Origin: an uncultured Muribaculaceae bacterium
Lineage (GTDB): Bacteria; Bacteroidota; Bacteroidia; Bacteroidales; Muribaculaceae
DNA: 64,000 nucleotides
Assembly: GCA_947179295.1 (NCBI GenBank)
Contig: CAMXAZ010000002.1
Span: 52,180-116,179 of the forward strand
Reading direction: 5' to 3'
Shown here: positions 42,992 to 52,094 of the stretch, piece by piece
Position numbering within the stretch: the first letter of the stretch is position 1
Layout of the letters: every line of letters begins with the position of its first letter
Made by a program: the position numbers and the translations under genes
Notes under the pieces: model-generated
Database searches by the model: none
The model's input: only the letters and a program-made list of their open reading frames with translations
What the model was told of the DNA's origin: nothing

Positions 42992-43073
42992 TTTTGCCGT
43001 TTTTCCAAGGTGATTTTGCTTGTTTTTGCCGTTTTTCCAAGGTTTTTCGGGCGATTTTTGCCGTTTTTCCAGG
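42992..43073. repeat. Three direct repeats with exact 32-bp period
   Basis: The unit TTTTGCCGTTTTTCCAAGG occurs three times, with the GCCG core at 42996, 43028 and 43060, separated by unrelated 12-15-base spacers. The third copy lacks one A near its end. The gap 42862-43223 (362 bases) also contains the hicAB promoter and a hairpin. No gene is supported here. Confidence 0.8.
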
Positions 43074-43109
43074 ATTTCGGGGGCTGGCAGATCCGGGGGA
43101 GGTGTTGAT

Positions 43110-43154
43110 AAGGGCGCTGTCATAGCGAGATTTTTCGCTCATGGCAGCGCCCTT
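43110..43154. terminator. Stem-loop downstream of the riboswitch-controlled secreted protein
   Basis: The arms 43110-43128 and 43136-43154 pair with only two mismatches around a short T-rich loop; the outer 10 bp (AAGGGCGCTG / CAGCGCCCTT) are perfect. It lies 70 bases after the stop of the 1003-aa gene. There is no long T-run beside it, so its role as a terminator or mRNA-stabilising end is inferred. Confidence 0.5.
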
Positions 43155-43223
43155 TGGCGTAATGCCCGGCATGATGTTTTGCCGAGTGTGCTTAGAGTGT
43201 GTTTTTTAACAACCTCTCACTTG

Positions 43224-46200
43224 TTACTTGCGGATCATCTTGACGGTTTCAGAGCCGATGCGGACAAGATAGAGTCCGGAGGGGAGGGCCGAGGTGTCAA
43301 TGCGGTTCTGACCGGCTTCCAGAGAGGCGCTGATCAGCAGCGATCCCTGCAGGCTATAGACTGACGCGCTTGTGGCAACCGGTGTCTGCACCATGATATA
43401 GTCGGTGAACGGATTGGGATAGGCCTTCACTCCGGCTATGCCGACGGTTTCGATTCCGGACTGGTCTTTCGCTTTGACGGTCACATTGCAGGTGGCGCTG
43501 ATGTAGGAATATTTGGTTGAGGTAGCTTTTATGGACGCGGTTCCTTCCTTAAGCGCAGTGACGAGACCGTTTTCATCAACGCTTGCAACCTCAGGGTTGG
43601 TGGAAACCCAGATGAGTTCCTTGAAATCAGTGTTTTCAGGGGTGTAGACGGGTTTGAGAGAAAGGCTTTCACCCTCGGTCAGTTCTTCGGCTGATTCTTC
43701 AAAGGCAAGTTTTTCGAGAGCCATACGGACTATGACATGGCATGTGGCTTTATAGCCGCCGTCAGCAGTGGTTACTGTGACATCTGTTTCTCCTGCCTTG
43801 CCGGCTATTGTGTATAAGCGGTTGTTCTTAAGACTGACCACATCAGGATTGGAGAGTTCATAGGTCACATTCTGGTTTGAGGGTTTGGCCGGTGTCCATA
43901 TCAGGGCTGTCGAGATGATGCGGGTTCCCTTTGTGGATGCAATGGCTTCTACAACCTCGTCTTTGAAGGCAATGCCTTCCACTTTTATGCTCCACACTTC
44001 GACAGAGCAGGTGAACTTCTTGCTGCCGTCGGCATTGGCATAGGTGATGACGGCGTTTCCGTCAGCTACGGCTGTCACTTTGCCGTTTTTGTCAACGGTG
44101 GCGACTGATTCGTCAGAGCTTGTGACGGTCATGTCTTCGCCGAGGAAAAGTTTGCACGCTGCGAGAGAGACGGGAGTGGCGTTTTTGCCGAATTCGAGGC
44201 TCATGGAGAGTTCCATGCCGTCAGCAAAGGCATCGGTCTTGAACGATACGTCAGGAATAACGCCGGAAAGCTGATACTGTGACACAGCCGTGAAGTTGGG
44301 ATTGCGGCCTGTGAAATAGTCTATGTCGCGGTGACCGCCGAGCTTGTCGCCGAAACCTCCGAATGTCAGGCAGCCGCCGCTGAGGTCGAAGTCGATGGGC
44401 TGCTGGTCGTTTTTGAGTGTTACGGTCACTTTCTGCTGCACGGGGAAATTATATTGGCCGCCTGAGCCTTTGACGCTGTTGCTGTCATAGCCTTCAGGGA
44501 TGGATGAATATAGAGGCGAGCAACCCTGGTTGTAGATTGCGGCCAGTTTTCCGGCATTGTGGTAGAGGCCGCTGAAGTTTACCTCAAGGACGTCGCCGGG
44601 CAGGTTGTAGCTGTCATTACGGACATCTTTGGCCTTGGACACACTGTAAGTGGCCGGTTTTGCCGACATTACCTGGTAGACGCTGTTGCCTGCGGCGTCA
44701 GTCAGACAGACGATGTTGCGTCCGAATGCCAGCCGGACGGTATATGAGCCGTCGGCGTTTTTGCTGACTTTTTCGGTCGAGAACCCATTGGGATACGACA
44801 GGGTGTTTTTCTCAAGGTCGACAAGCGGAGTGGCTACGCTCACGGAAGCCACGCCTTCAGGGGTGAAGGTGTAGTCGAAACCGTCTTCGCCCTTCATGTA
44901 GTAGAAGACATCATGTTCGGCATCAATCTCGCCGGTGCGGTTTTCATGAGTGTAGGGAAGCTTCATGTTGCTTCTGATTCCTTCGGCCTTGTCGCCGACA
45001 GTGACCACGAAGGTGCCGACATTCTCAGCCCAGATCGAGCTCCAGAGATTGCCTCCGGCTACATCTACCGACATGGCGTCATAGCGTACCTGCACAATTG
45101 CGGTGCCTTGCTTCTTTGCTGTGATGAGGCCTTCAGCTGTGATGTCGATCACCGAATTGTCGGGCTTGAAGTCAGTGCCGAGCACGGTGTAGTGATAGTC
45201 GGGTTCGATAAAATAGTTGGCTGTAACGGTGTTGGTCAGCTGCCAGGTGCGCAGGTTGACGATGTGGAACTTGCTGTCAGGCTGCATGTGGAGATGCCCC
45301 TGCGGATTGATGTTGAGATATATGTCGGCATAGTTGTAGCCGCTGTTGGCTGCCACGTCATGATTATAATAGTCTGACGGATAGGCGTTGAGTTGGGCGT
45401 CGGTAATTGAGATGTCGCCTTTTGACGGGTCAAAGATACCGGCATTGGTGATGCTGCCCGGACGTGACACGCGGTAGTTGTAGTTGGAGCTCTTGGGCAG
45501 ACGATAGGTATAGACCATGTCGTTGCCTGATTCGACAGCCGTTGCCGGATCGTAGTAGGTGAAAGGCACGTAGTGGCGCGATCCGATCTTCTGAGCCACT
45601 TTGACTTCGGCATCCTTTGGCGCGGTCAGAGAGAAAGTGACATAGGGCTCGAAAGTGCATGACGCGGAGACATCGAATGTTACGGTCCGTGTTATTGTGA
45701 CCTCGGCATAGTCTTCGGCATAGTCTCCTGAAGGGAAGAGGGTGGCGGTAAATGAATCGCCGATTATAACCGGAAAAGAAATCACCTTGCGGGTGCTGTT
45801 GGCATAGACCACGGGAGTCACCGGATGGTTTTCGCCTTTCTGGGAGGATACGTTGATCCGGTCGAAGGGAACGTCATAGTCTTTGCCGAGCTGCCATTCG
45901 ATGCCGTCGGTCTTGTTTGTAGCGTAAAGCGAAATGTTGTAGAGCCTTACGTTGTCGGTTTCGCCGGAGACGGAGACAGTGATAGAGCCTGTCGGGGTGC
46001 CTTTGGCATCGAAGAGGTTCATTACGTAGTCGCCCGGATCGCAGTTGAAGGTATAGACGGGGTTTGAATCCGCTGAAGGCTCGCCGATGTTTACGGTCTC
46101 GCCTCCGGCTGCAGGGACCACGGTCATTGATTTGCTGATGGTGTTGAGCGTTACGGTCACTTCTGTGGCCGAGGCTCCGGCTGTCCACATCAGTCCTAAG

Positions 46201-46235
46201 AGTGTGGTCAGAGGAAGTAAAGATTTGATCTTCAT
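43224..46235 (-). CDS. Large T9SS-type secreted surface protein with Ig-like (BIG2) domains, under B12 riboswitch
   Basis: A 1003-residue exported protein. A signal peptide ends near Ala23 (Ala-Ser-Ala). Residues about 25-640 contain no domain I can name but are strand-rich. BIG2-like repeats follow, one near 680-755 and two more between about 760 and 920 (typical SNPDVVSL and STNPEVASVDENGLVTA patterns). The last about 75 residues (AYPNPFTDYI ... SGLYLVRIGSETVKMIRK) form a type-A T9SS C-terminal sorting domain, so it is sent to the cell surface. A cobalamin riboswitch lies upstream on the same strand, with no other gene between. A role in B12 or corrinoid capture is inferred from the regulation only. 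Confidence 0.75.
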   Translation of the reverse strand: MKIKSLLPLTTLLGLMWTAGASATEVTVTLNTISKSMTVVPAAGGETVNIGEPSADSNPVYTFNCDPGDYVMNLFDAKGTPTGSITVSVSGETDNVRLYNISLYATNKTDGIEWQLGKDYDVPFDRINVSSQKGENHPVTPVVYANSTRKVISFPVIIGDSFTATLFPSGDYAEDYAEVTITRTVTFDVSASCTFEPYVTFSLTAPKDAEVKVAQKIGSRHYVPFTYYDPATAVESGNDMVYTYRLPKSSNYNYRVSRPGSITNAGIFDPSKGDISITDAQLNAYPSDYYNHDVAANSGYNYADIYLNINPQGHLHMQPDSKFHIVNLRTWQLTNTVTANYFIEPDYHYTVLGTDFKPDNSVIDITAEGLITAKKQGTAIVQVRYDAMSVDVAGGNLWSSIWAENVGTFVVTVGDKAEGIRSNMKLPYTHENRTGEIDAEHDVFYYMKGEDGFDYTFTPEGVASVSVATPLVDLEKNTLSYPNGFSTEKVSKNADGSYTVRLAFGRNIVCLTDAAGNSVYQVMSAKPATYSVSKAKDVRNDSYNLPGDVLEVNFSGLYHNAGKLAAIYNQGCSPLYSSIPEGYDSNSVKGSGGQYNFPVQQKVTVTLKNDQQPIDFDLSGGCLTFGGFGDKLGGHRDIDYFTGRNPNFTAVSQYQLSGVIPDVSFKTDAFADGMELSMSLEFGKNATPVSLAACKLFLGEDMTVTSSDESVATVDKNGKVTAVADGNAVITYANADGSKKFTCSVEVWSIKVEGIAFKDEVVEAIASTKGTRIISTALIWTPAKPSNQNVTYELSNPDVVSLKNNRLYTIAGKAGETDVTVTTADGGYKATCHVIVRMALEKLAFEESAEELTEGESLSLKPVYTPENTDFKELIWVSTNPEVASVDENGLVTALKEGTASIKATSTKYSYISATCNVTVKAKDQSGIETVGIAGVKAYPNPFTDYIMVQTPVATSASVYSLQGSLLISASLEAGQNRIDTSALPSGLYLVRIGSETVKMIRK

Positions 46236-46340
46236 TCGGTTTATGATTGGTTAAAATAAAAAGAGTCACTCAGACGCCTGAATGTCAGACAGTCGGGGTG
46301 ACGGCTATTCATAAACCGTCCGCAATGCGCCCGATCCGCA

Positions 46341-46403
46341 TTTCCGGCCGGGAAGGCTATGGAAACGAGGAAAATGCGCATCCGGCCGGATAGGTCCGGC
46401 CGG
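46341..46403. repeat. GC-rich CCGGCCGG hairpin region in the riboswitch leader
   Basis: CCGGCCGG occurs three times (about 46344, 46383 and 46396). The last two form a 9-bp stem with a 4-base loop (46382-46403), which could be an anti-antiterminator or ribosome-site control hairpin between aptamer and start codon. The gap 46236-46764 (529 bases) holds only this, the riboswitch and its promoter. Confidence 0.55.
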
Positions 46404-46471
46404 GGGAGGTGCGGATGAGATCAGAATCAGTGATGCCGGCTTTAGTCCACGAAAGCTGCAATCAGGATGTC

Positions 46472-46690
46472 AATTTCGGCAGGTTTCCTGACTTATCCGG
46501 CTTTCGCGGCGGCCTTCCCGCAGCCCTGAGTGGGCTTTTGCAGTGACCGTAAAAAAAGTTGCCGTGAAGCTGCTGCCACAGGCTCATGGCCTTGTGGCGG
46601 ACTTACAGTAGCGGGTCTGTCCGGGATTCTCACCCGGTTCCCTTTTCAATCCTGTCCGGACCTCTGTCCGGCATAAGGATCACCGAAATT
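46472..46690 (-). promoter_or_regulatory. Cobalamin riboswitch
   Basis: Read on the minus strand, the closing helix pairs AATTTCGG (46690-46683) with CCGAAATT (46479-46472). Between them are the hallmark segments: AAAAGGGAA near 46645, GGGTGAGAATCCC, GACCCGCTACTGTAA, and the B12 box AAGTCAGGAAACCTGCC (near 46496-46480). Together they give an essentially complete AdoCbl/B12 aptamer. The 236 bases from it to the gene at 46235 contain strong CCGGCCGG hairpins (46344-46403) that may be the expression platform. Binding of cobalamin should lower expression of the 1003-aa protein. Confidence 0.92.
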
Positions 46691-46697
46691 TATGGTG

Positions 46698-46731
46698 CAA
46701 AGTTAAGAAGAATAGTTGGAACGAGATCAAA
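46698..46731 (-). promoter_or_regulatory. Promoter for the riboswitch transcript
   Basis: On the minus strand TAACTTTG (46705-46698) lies 8 bases before the start of the aptamer; the nearest TTTG (46731-46728) is 22 bases away. The position right at the aptamer edge supports it. Confidence 0.6.
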
Positions 46732-46764
46732 TTCTGCAAAGAAAAAAGCTATCCCCGGCGCTGA

Positions 46765-47346
46765 TCATGACTGCTGCCAGGGGATGTCAGGGGTGCCGGT
46801 GAAGTGGTTGATGTAGCGGGCGAGGATGAAGAGATAGTCGCTCAGGCGGTTTATGTAGGTGAGCACAATCGGCGCCACGGCCTCGCCTGTGTCGGCAAGA
46901 TTGAGTATCTCGCGTTCGGCGCGGCGACACACGGTGCGGGCCACGTGGGCGTGAGCCGCCCCGATGCTTCCGCCCGGCAGAATGAAAGTGCGCTGTTCGG
47001 GCACTGAGCCATCGAGAGTGTCGATCTGCTGTTCGAGTTCGGCAATGCGGTCGGGGATCACCCTGAGCGACTGCGGCAGCTCGCTGTCATCGGCAGGGGC
47101 GGGTGCCGGAGGTGTGGCCAGATAGGCTCCCAGATTGAAGAGCGTGTTGTTGATGCTCAGAAGAGTGGCGGTGACGAAGTTGTCGAGTTGCGCGCAGTGG
47201 GCCTGGACAAGACCGATGTGGGCGTTCAGCTCGTCAAGAGTGCCGTAGGCATTTACGCGGGGAGAGTTCTTGGCCACTCGCTTGCCACCGACCAGCGAGG
47301 TCATTCCGGCATCGCCGGTGCGGGTATAGAGAAGACTTTTTTTCAT
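46765..47346 (-). CDS. Cob(I)yrinic acid a,c-diamide adenosyltransferase (PduO type)
   Basis: Transfers adenosyl from ATP to Co(I) corrinoids, giving adenosylcobalamin. The 193-residue protein has the ATP-binding TRTGDAGMTSL start, a five-helix bundle pattern, RRAERE and YINRLSD motifs, all typical of the PduO family. It lies immediately upstream of the riboswitch on the same strand, so transcription may read from it into the riboswitch leader. Confidence 0.92.
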   Translation of the reverse strand: MKKSLLYTRTGDAGMTSLVGGKRVAKNSPRVNAYGTLDELNAHIGLVQAHCAQLDNFVTATLLSINNTLFNLGAYLATPPAPAPADDSELPQSLRVIPDRIAELEQQIDTLDGSVPEQRTFILPGGSIGAAHAHVARTVCRRAEREILNLADTGEAVAPIVLTYINRLSDYLFILARYINHFTGTPDIPWQQS

Positions 47347-47472
47347 TTTTATGCTGTTGTCAGTTAAAAATTACGGAATTAGAGATTGTTTTCCACAATC
47401 TTTTAAATGCAAATGTCGCAAAAATGGTTTACAAAAATTGTCATAAAAGCATTAAAGTTCTGAAAAAGGTTG

Positions 47473-47480
47473 TAATTTTG
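47473..47480 (+). promoter_or_regulatory. -7 element for the hybrid two-component regulator
   Basis: TAATTTTG matches the consensus, 69 bases before the start; no TTTG is at the normal distance. Confidence 0.4.
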
Positions 47481-47548
47481 TGGCACACCCGTCACGGACA
47501 CACCTTAAATTACACCTATATTATATAATATAACACCGTATTGATACC

Positions 47549-50500
47549 ATGTCGAGACGTCCTGATTTTTTAGGCGTAGTTCTGCTGCTGATTCTGACGC
47601 TTCTGACCGGCGGAGTTGCCGAGGCCGGGCTTTCGCGCGGGCTTGTCGACGTGAAAAACTATTCGAGTGCCTCCGGTCTGTCGCTGAAGATGATCCAGAA
47701 CATGGTGCAGGACGAAGAGGGCTACATATGGATAGCCACCTGGAACGGTCTGGAAAAATTTGACGGCTATACGTTCAGAAACTACAAGTCATATCCCACC
47801 GATGAAGACCGTCTGCAGCACAACCGCATCCAGAACGTCTATCTTGCCTTCAGCAAAGCCCTCTGGTGTGAGACTTATGACCATAAACTCTATCTCTTTG
47901 ACATAGCCGGAGAGAAATTCATCAACCCCTTTGCCTCCCATCCTGAAATCAAGCCATGCGGAGGATTCGAGAAGCTGTTTTTTCTTGACAACGGTGTGCT
48001 GTGGCTTGCCGCGGCCGACGGTGCCATGTGGCGTCTCGACGGCAGTCGCTATGCCGCTGACGGAGGCATAGTCTACTACCCGCCAGACGGCCGCCACACC
48101 GAAGTCTACGGCGTGTTCAACGATTCCGGCGGCGGGGAGTGGATTCTGAGTGACGGCGGCTATCGGGTCCACGGCAAGACCGGCATGAGCGGTATGCGCC
48201 GTTTTCTCCACGCGGTCAGAAGCGGTGACGATCTGCTGCTTGTGGATGACAAAGGGGTGCTGGCCGTCTACAATACGGCCGAGGGGCTTAAGGATGTGGA
48301 TCTTGACGTGCGCCTGTCAGGCTCTCCGGCAGCAGTGATGCTGCGCGACGGGCGGGTGGCTCTGCCCTCGCTCACGGGCATCATGCTTTATGACCGGCGC
48401 TCACGGAGCGGGCATCATATTCCGGTGGACATGCAGGGGCCTGTGGAGCTGATCTATCAGCCGGAGGCACCGCGGCAGGGCGACTGCCTGTGGGTGCTTG
48501 CCGGTGCCGGCGTGTATCGCGTCAGTCTGCCCGACGGCAAGGCTGAGGAGCTTGACTATCCGGAACATACGGAGACCCCCTTTGTGTTTTTCGTGCATGA
48601 GGACGAGAGCGGAGAGCTGTGGGTGCATCCAACCCGCGGACCGCTCTGCCATTACAACCGCGAGTCAGGGGTGCTTGAGCGGGCCTATTGCTATTCGAAC
48701 GGACGCAGAATGCCTACGCCTGACATTGATCTGAATTTCATGATTGACAACCACCGCAATCTCTGGGCGCGCGACGTGGTAGGCTTCAACAAGATAACCT
48801 TCCCGGCCGGAGCCGCTGACTATCTGGCCTTTTCGAAAGACGAGACCCGCAGCGTGTTTCTCGACCGCAAGGGGCGCATATGGAGCTGCGACAAGGGGTT
48901 CCGCATCAGGATTCATGATCCGGGTGGAAACTATATAGGCAACTTCACCCGCTCAGGTGCTACGGTCAGAGACGAAAACGCGCTTTTCGGGGCTTCGGTC
49001 TACTCGATGATGGAAGACAGCCGCGGTCGCATATGGCTCGGCAGCCGGGCCCACGGACTGTTCGTGGCCGTCCCGACAGCCGGAGGCTCCTATTCCGTGA
49101 GCCATTTCAAGGGCGATCCGTCAGGCCCCGACGGTCTGAACTGCCCGGCCATCTATTCGATCTACGAGGATCGCCGCGGACGCATATGGCTCGGAACCTA
49201 TGGGGGAGGGGTGAATCTTGTGGAAGAGGACGGGGCCGGCATCCGCTTTCTCAACGCCTCCAACGGACGGCTTCCGGGCTATCCGGGTCCGGAGTGCCGG
49301 AGGGTGCGCCACATCACCGAGACTTCCGGCGGGGTGATGATGGTGGGTACTACCGACGGGCTGCTGACATTCGCCTCGGACTTCGCCTCGCCGTCACAGA
49401 TAAGATATCACCACAACTGGTGTGACCTCTCGCGCAAATCAACTCTGAGCAACAACGATGTGTTTTTCTCGCTGGAGGACAGTCGCGGCACCATCTATGT
49501 GACCACGCTCGGAGGTGGAATCTGCCGGCTGACATCTTCAGACCTGCTTTCCGACTCGCTGGAGTTCAGCTACACCGGCAAGCATGAGGGTCTGCCTACC
49601 GACATGGTCTACGCTCTGGCCGAAGACCGGGAGGGACACCTGTGGCTCTCGCTTGAAAACGCCATCTGCCGCTATGATCCGGAGGCAGAGACGATAGAGA
49701 CCTATGACAGGTGTAACCTTCATCTGCCTATAGTTCTGTCTGAGGCTCCGTTTGTCATCGACAGTCTTGGCCGGGCCTACTTCGCGCTGCTTGACGGCAC
49801 CTTGCTCGTGGATCTCCCCAGGCTGCGGAAGAGCACCTACAGTCCGAACATTGTCTTTGACCGTGTCACCGTCTCGCCTGACAACGAGTCGTCGAAAATC
49901 TGTCCTTTGGCCGACGGGAAACTTTGGCTTGAGGCCGCCGAACGCAATTTCACGGTCTCATTCGTGGCGCTTGACTTTGACAACACGCAGAACATTTCAT
50001 ATGCCTACCGCCTGCAGGGCATCAACGAGAACTGGATCGACATAGGGCAGAGCCATGAGGCGGCGTTCTATGCTCTTCCGGCCGGTGACTATGTGCTTGA
50101 GGTCAGATCGACTAACGGCGACGGAGTCTGGACCGACAATATAAAGTCGCTTCCCATACATGTGGAGCCGACATTCGTAGAGACCGTCTGGGCGCGTATT
50201 CTCTACATAGGGCTTTTCATTGTCTTCGGGCTTGCAGTGTGGCTTGTGGTGGCCTATATACTCCGCCTGCACAAGCAGGTCAGCGTGGAGCAGGAACTGA
50301 CGCGCATGAAGCTGAGGTTTTTCACTGATGTCTCACATGAGCTGCGCACTCCGCTGACGCTGATAGTCAATCCGATAGAAGAGGTGATGGCCGACCCGTC
50401 GCTCTCGCAGGCCTCTAAAGACTATATGGCCATAGCCAAGAGCAATACCGACCGGATGCTGCGCCTGATCAGTCAGTTGCTCGATGTCAGGAAGATTCAG

Positions 50501-51940
50501 AACAACAGAATGAAGATCTATGTGGAGCGGCTTGACGTGGTGCCGCTGCTGGAGAGGATCTACAATGATTTTTCCATCCTTGCCAGGCAGAAGGGTATCA
50601 GTTTCGGACTGTCGGTGCCGATGAAGGCCCACTGGATGTACACAGATGTTGACAAGCTGGAGAAAATCATCTTCAATCTTCTGTCGAATGCCTTCAAGTA
50701 CACTCCTGACGGCCGTTCGGTGACGCTTGAGGCAAGGGTCAGAGGCGAGAGTCTCGTGGTGGCCGTGGCTGACGGCGGGCCGGGCATGGACAAGAAGCAG
50801 ATAGCCGGTATTTTTGACCGCTTCGAGACTTTGGGCCGCAAGAAGGGGCTGTTTTCGAGCGGAATAGGCCTGGCGCTTGTCAGCGAGCTGGTCCGTGTGC
50901 TCCACGGCAGTATCGAGGTTGATTCGGAGGTCGGATCAGGCAGTCGTTTCGAAGTGAGTGTTCCGGGTGATTTCGCCACTCTCCATGCCGATCCTGATGC
51001 CGAATTCATACTGACTGACCGCAGCGGTCAGCCGGACGGCGGTGCGGAGCATGATGTCTCTTCAGCAAGTCAGGCCACATTGCTTCAATCGCAGGCAGAG
51101 GCTGGGACTGAGACTGCCGCAGGCGGCGACGGGGAGTTCTCGGTGATGGTTGTCGAGGACAATGACGAACTGCGCCGGGTGCTTGCGCGTATGCTCTGCG
51201 GACACTATAAAGTGATCCAGGCCGCTGACGGTCAGGAGGCCTGGGAGAAGATAGGGCGGGAGATGCCTGACATGGTGATCAGCGACATAATGATGCCGCG
51301 GATGGACGGTCTGGAGCTTCTGACCCGCATAAGGCAGACAGTAAGCTGCAGCCACATTCCGGTGGTGCTCCTCTCGGCCAAGGCTTCGGTCTATGACAGG
51401 ATAGAGGGTCTGGAGTGCGGGGCCGATGATTATCTGACCAAGCCTTTCAGCGCCACTTATCTCCGTGGGCGTATCAGGTCGCTACTTGAACAGCGCAACC
51501 GTCTGAGAAATTATTTTGTGACCTCGGCATCTGGCAGCGGTCTCCCGGCGGCGGTTGAGGACGCGGCCGCAGAGGCTATGCCTGCCCTGACGGCCTTTGA
51601 CGAACAGTTTGTGGCCGGACTGCGTGAGCGCATCGCGGAGCAGATGAAGAATCCGGAGTTCACCATCGAGGAGATGGCGGCTGCGATGAATCTGGGGCGC
51701 ACGGTGTTCAACCGCAAGGTGCGTTCGCTTTTCAACATGGCTCCGGTTGAGCTTCTAAAAAGTATGCGCGTCAGCTATGCCTGCACTCTGCTTGAAGAGG
51801 GGAGCTATACGGTGGCTGAGGTAGCCTACATGAGCGGCTTCTCGTCGCCGCAGTATTTCAACCGCGTGTTCAAATCAGTTGCCGGCGTGACTCCCAAGGA
51901 GTGGAAATGCCGGCGTCCGGCAGAAGTGGCCGGGTGCTGA
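47549..51940 (+). CDS. Hybrid two-component system regulator (HTCS)
   Basis: A 1463-residue one-protein signalling system that senses a glycan breakdown product and activates the neighbouring utilisation genes. Order: signal peptide (1-27); two beta-propeller sensor domains with repeated GRIWLG-type motifs (about 40-760); Y_Y_Y domain (about 775-840); membrane helix (about 880-905); histidine kinase with His930 in SHELRTP; ATPase domain with NLLSNAFKYTPDG; receiver with phospho-acceptor Asp1246 in SDIMMPRMDG; and an AraC-type DNA-binding end (about 1380-1455). It directly precedes the pectinesterase gene it presumably controls. Confidence 0.95.
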   Translation: MSRRPDFLGVVLLLILTLLTGGVAEAGLSRGLVDVKNYSSASGLSLKMIQNMVQDEEGYIWIATWNGLEKFDGYTFRNYKSYPTDEDRLQHNRIQNVYLAFSKALWCETYDHKLYLFDIAGEKFINPFASHPEIKPCGGFEKLFFLDNGVLWLAAADGAMWRLDGSRYAADGGIVYYPPDGRHTEVYGVFNDSGGGEWILSDGGYRVHGKTGMSGMRRFLHAVRSGDDLLLVDDKGVLAVYNTAEGLKDVDLDVRLSGSPAAVMLRDGRVALPSLTGIMLYDRRSRSGHHIPVDMQGPVELIYQPEAPRQGDCLWVLAGAGVYRVSLPDGKAEELDYPEHTETPFVFFVHEDESGELWVHPTRGPLCHYNRESGVLERAYCYSNGRRMPTPDIDLNFMIDNHRNLWARDVVGFNKITFPAGAADYLAFSKDETRSVFLDRKGRIWSCDKGFRIRIHDPGGNYIGNFTRSGATVRDENALFGASVYSMMEDSRGRIWLGSRAHGLFVAVPTAGGSYSVSHFKGDPSGPDGLNCPAIYSIYEDRRGRIWLGTYGGGVNLVEEDGAGIRFLNASNGRLPGYPGPECRRVRHITETSGGVMMVGTTDGLLTFASDFASPSQIRYHHNWCDLSRKSTLSNNDVFFSLEDSRGTIYVTTLGGGICRLTSSDLLSDSLEFSYTGKHEGLPTDMVYALAEDREGHLWLSLENAICRYDPEAETIETYDRCNLHLPIVLSEAPFVIDSLGRAYFALLDGTLLVDLPRLRKSTYSPNIVFDRVTVSPDNESSKICPLADGKLWLEAAERNFTVSFVALDFDNTQNISYAYRLQGINENWIDIGQSHEAAFYALPAGDYVLEVRSTNGDGVWTDNIKSLPIHVEPTFVETVWARILYIGLFIVFGLAVWLVVAYILRLHKQVSVEQELTRMKLRFFTDVSHELRTPLTLIVNPIEEVMADPSLSQASKDYMAIAKSNTDRMLRLISQLLDVRKIQNNRMKIYVERLDVVPLLERIYNDFSILARQKGISFGLSVPMKAHWMYTDVDKLEKIIFNLLSNAFKYTPDGRSVTLEARVRGESLVVAVADGGPGMDKKQIAGIFDRFETLGRKKGLFSSGIGLALVSELVRVLHGSIEVDSEVGSGSRFEVSVPGDFATLHADPDAEFILTDRSGQPDGGAEHDVSSASQATLLQSQAEAGTETAAGGDGEFSVMVVEDNDELRRVLARMLCGHYKVIQAADGQEAWEKIGREMPDMVISDIMMPRMDGLELLTRIRQTVSCSHIPVVLLSAKASVYDRIEGLECGADDYLTKPFSATYLRGRIRSLLEQRNRLRNYFVTSASGSGLPAAVEDAAAEAMPALTAFDEQFVAGLRERIAEQMKNPEFTIEEMAAAMNLGRTVFNRKVRSLFNMAPVELLKSMRVSYACTLLEEGSYTVAEVAYMSGFSSPQYFNRVFKSVAGVTPKEWKCRRPAEVAGC

Positions 51941-51998
51941 GACGCCGGATGAAGGGGACGGCACGTAAAGAACTGTAAATTCTTGATTTTTGAGGTGT

Positions 51999-52038
51999 TG
52001 TGCAAGAAAGTGCAATGATTGTGTAGAAAAGTGCACTT
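51999..52038. repeat. Two 18-bp direct repeats 22 bp apart, probable HTCS binding site
   Basis: TGTGCAAGAAAGTGCAAT (51999-52016) and TGTGTAGAAAAGTGCACT (52021-52038) agree at 14 of 18 positions and start 22 bp apart, two helical turns. The second copy ends at the -33 element of the following promoter. This is where an AraC-type dimer would contact polymerase. Confidence 0.65.
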
Positions 52039-52067
52039 TGCGGGAGCGGATACGATTGTAAATTTGG
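52038..52067 (+). promoter_or_regulatory. Promoter of the pectinesterase-SusC-SusD operon
   Basis: TTTG (52038-52041) and TAAATTTG (52060-52067) are 18 bases apart. The start codon is 28 bases downstream. The direct repeats at 51999-52038 abut it. Confidence 0.65.
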
Positions 52068-52094
52068 GCATTCGAATCTAAATCCATCGAAAAC

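Noticed and set aside
42992..43073. Three regularly spaced repeats as a small CRISPR array
   Set aside because: The units are only 19 bp, the spacers 12-15 bp, there is no leader or cas gene, and the repeat is AT/GC-skewed simple sequence.
42930..43172. Lys-rich repetitive minus-strand frame over the triple repeat
   Set aside because: It exists only because the repeats preserve frame; it spans a hairpin and hicAB upstream DNA.
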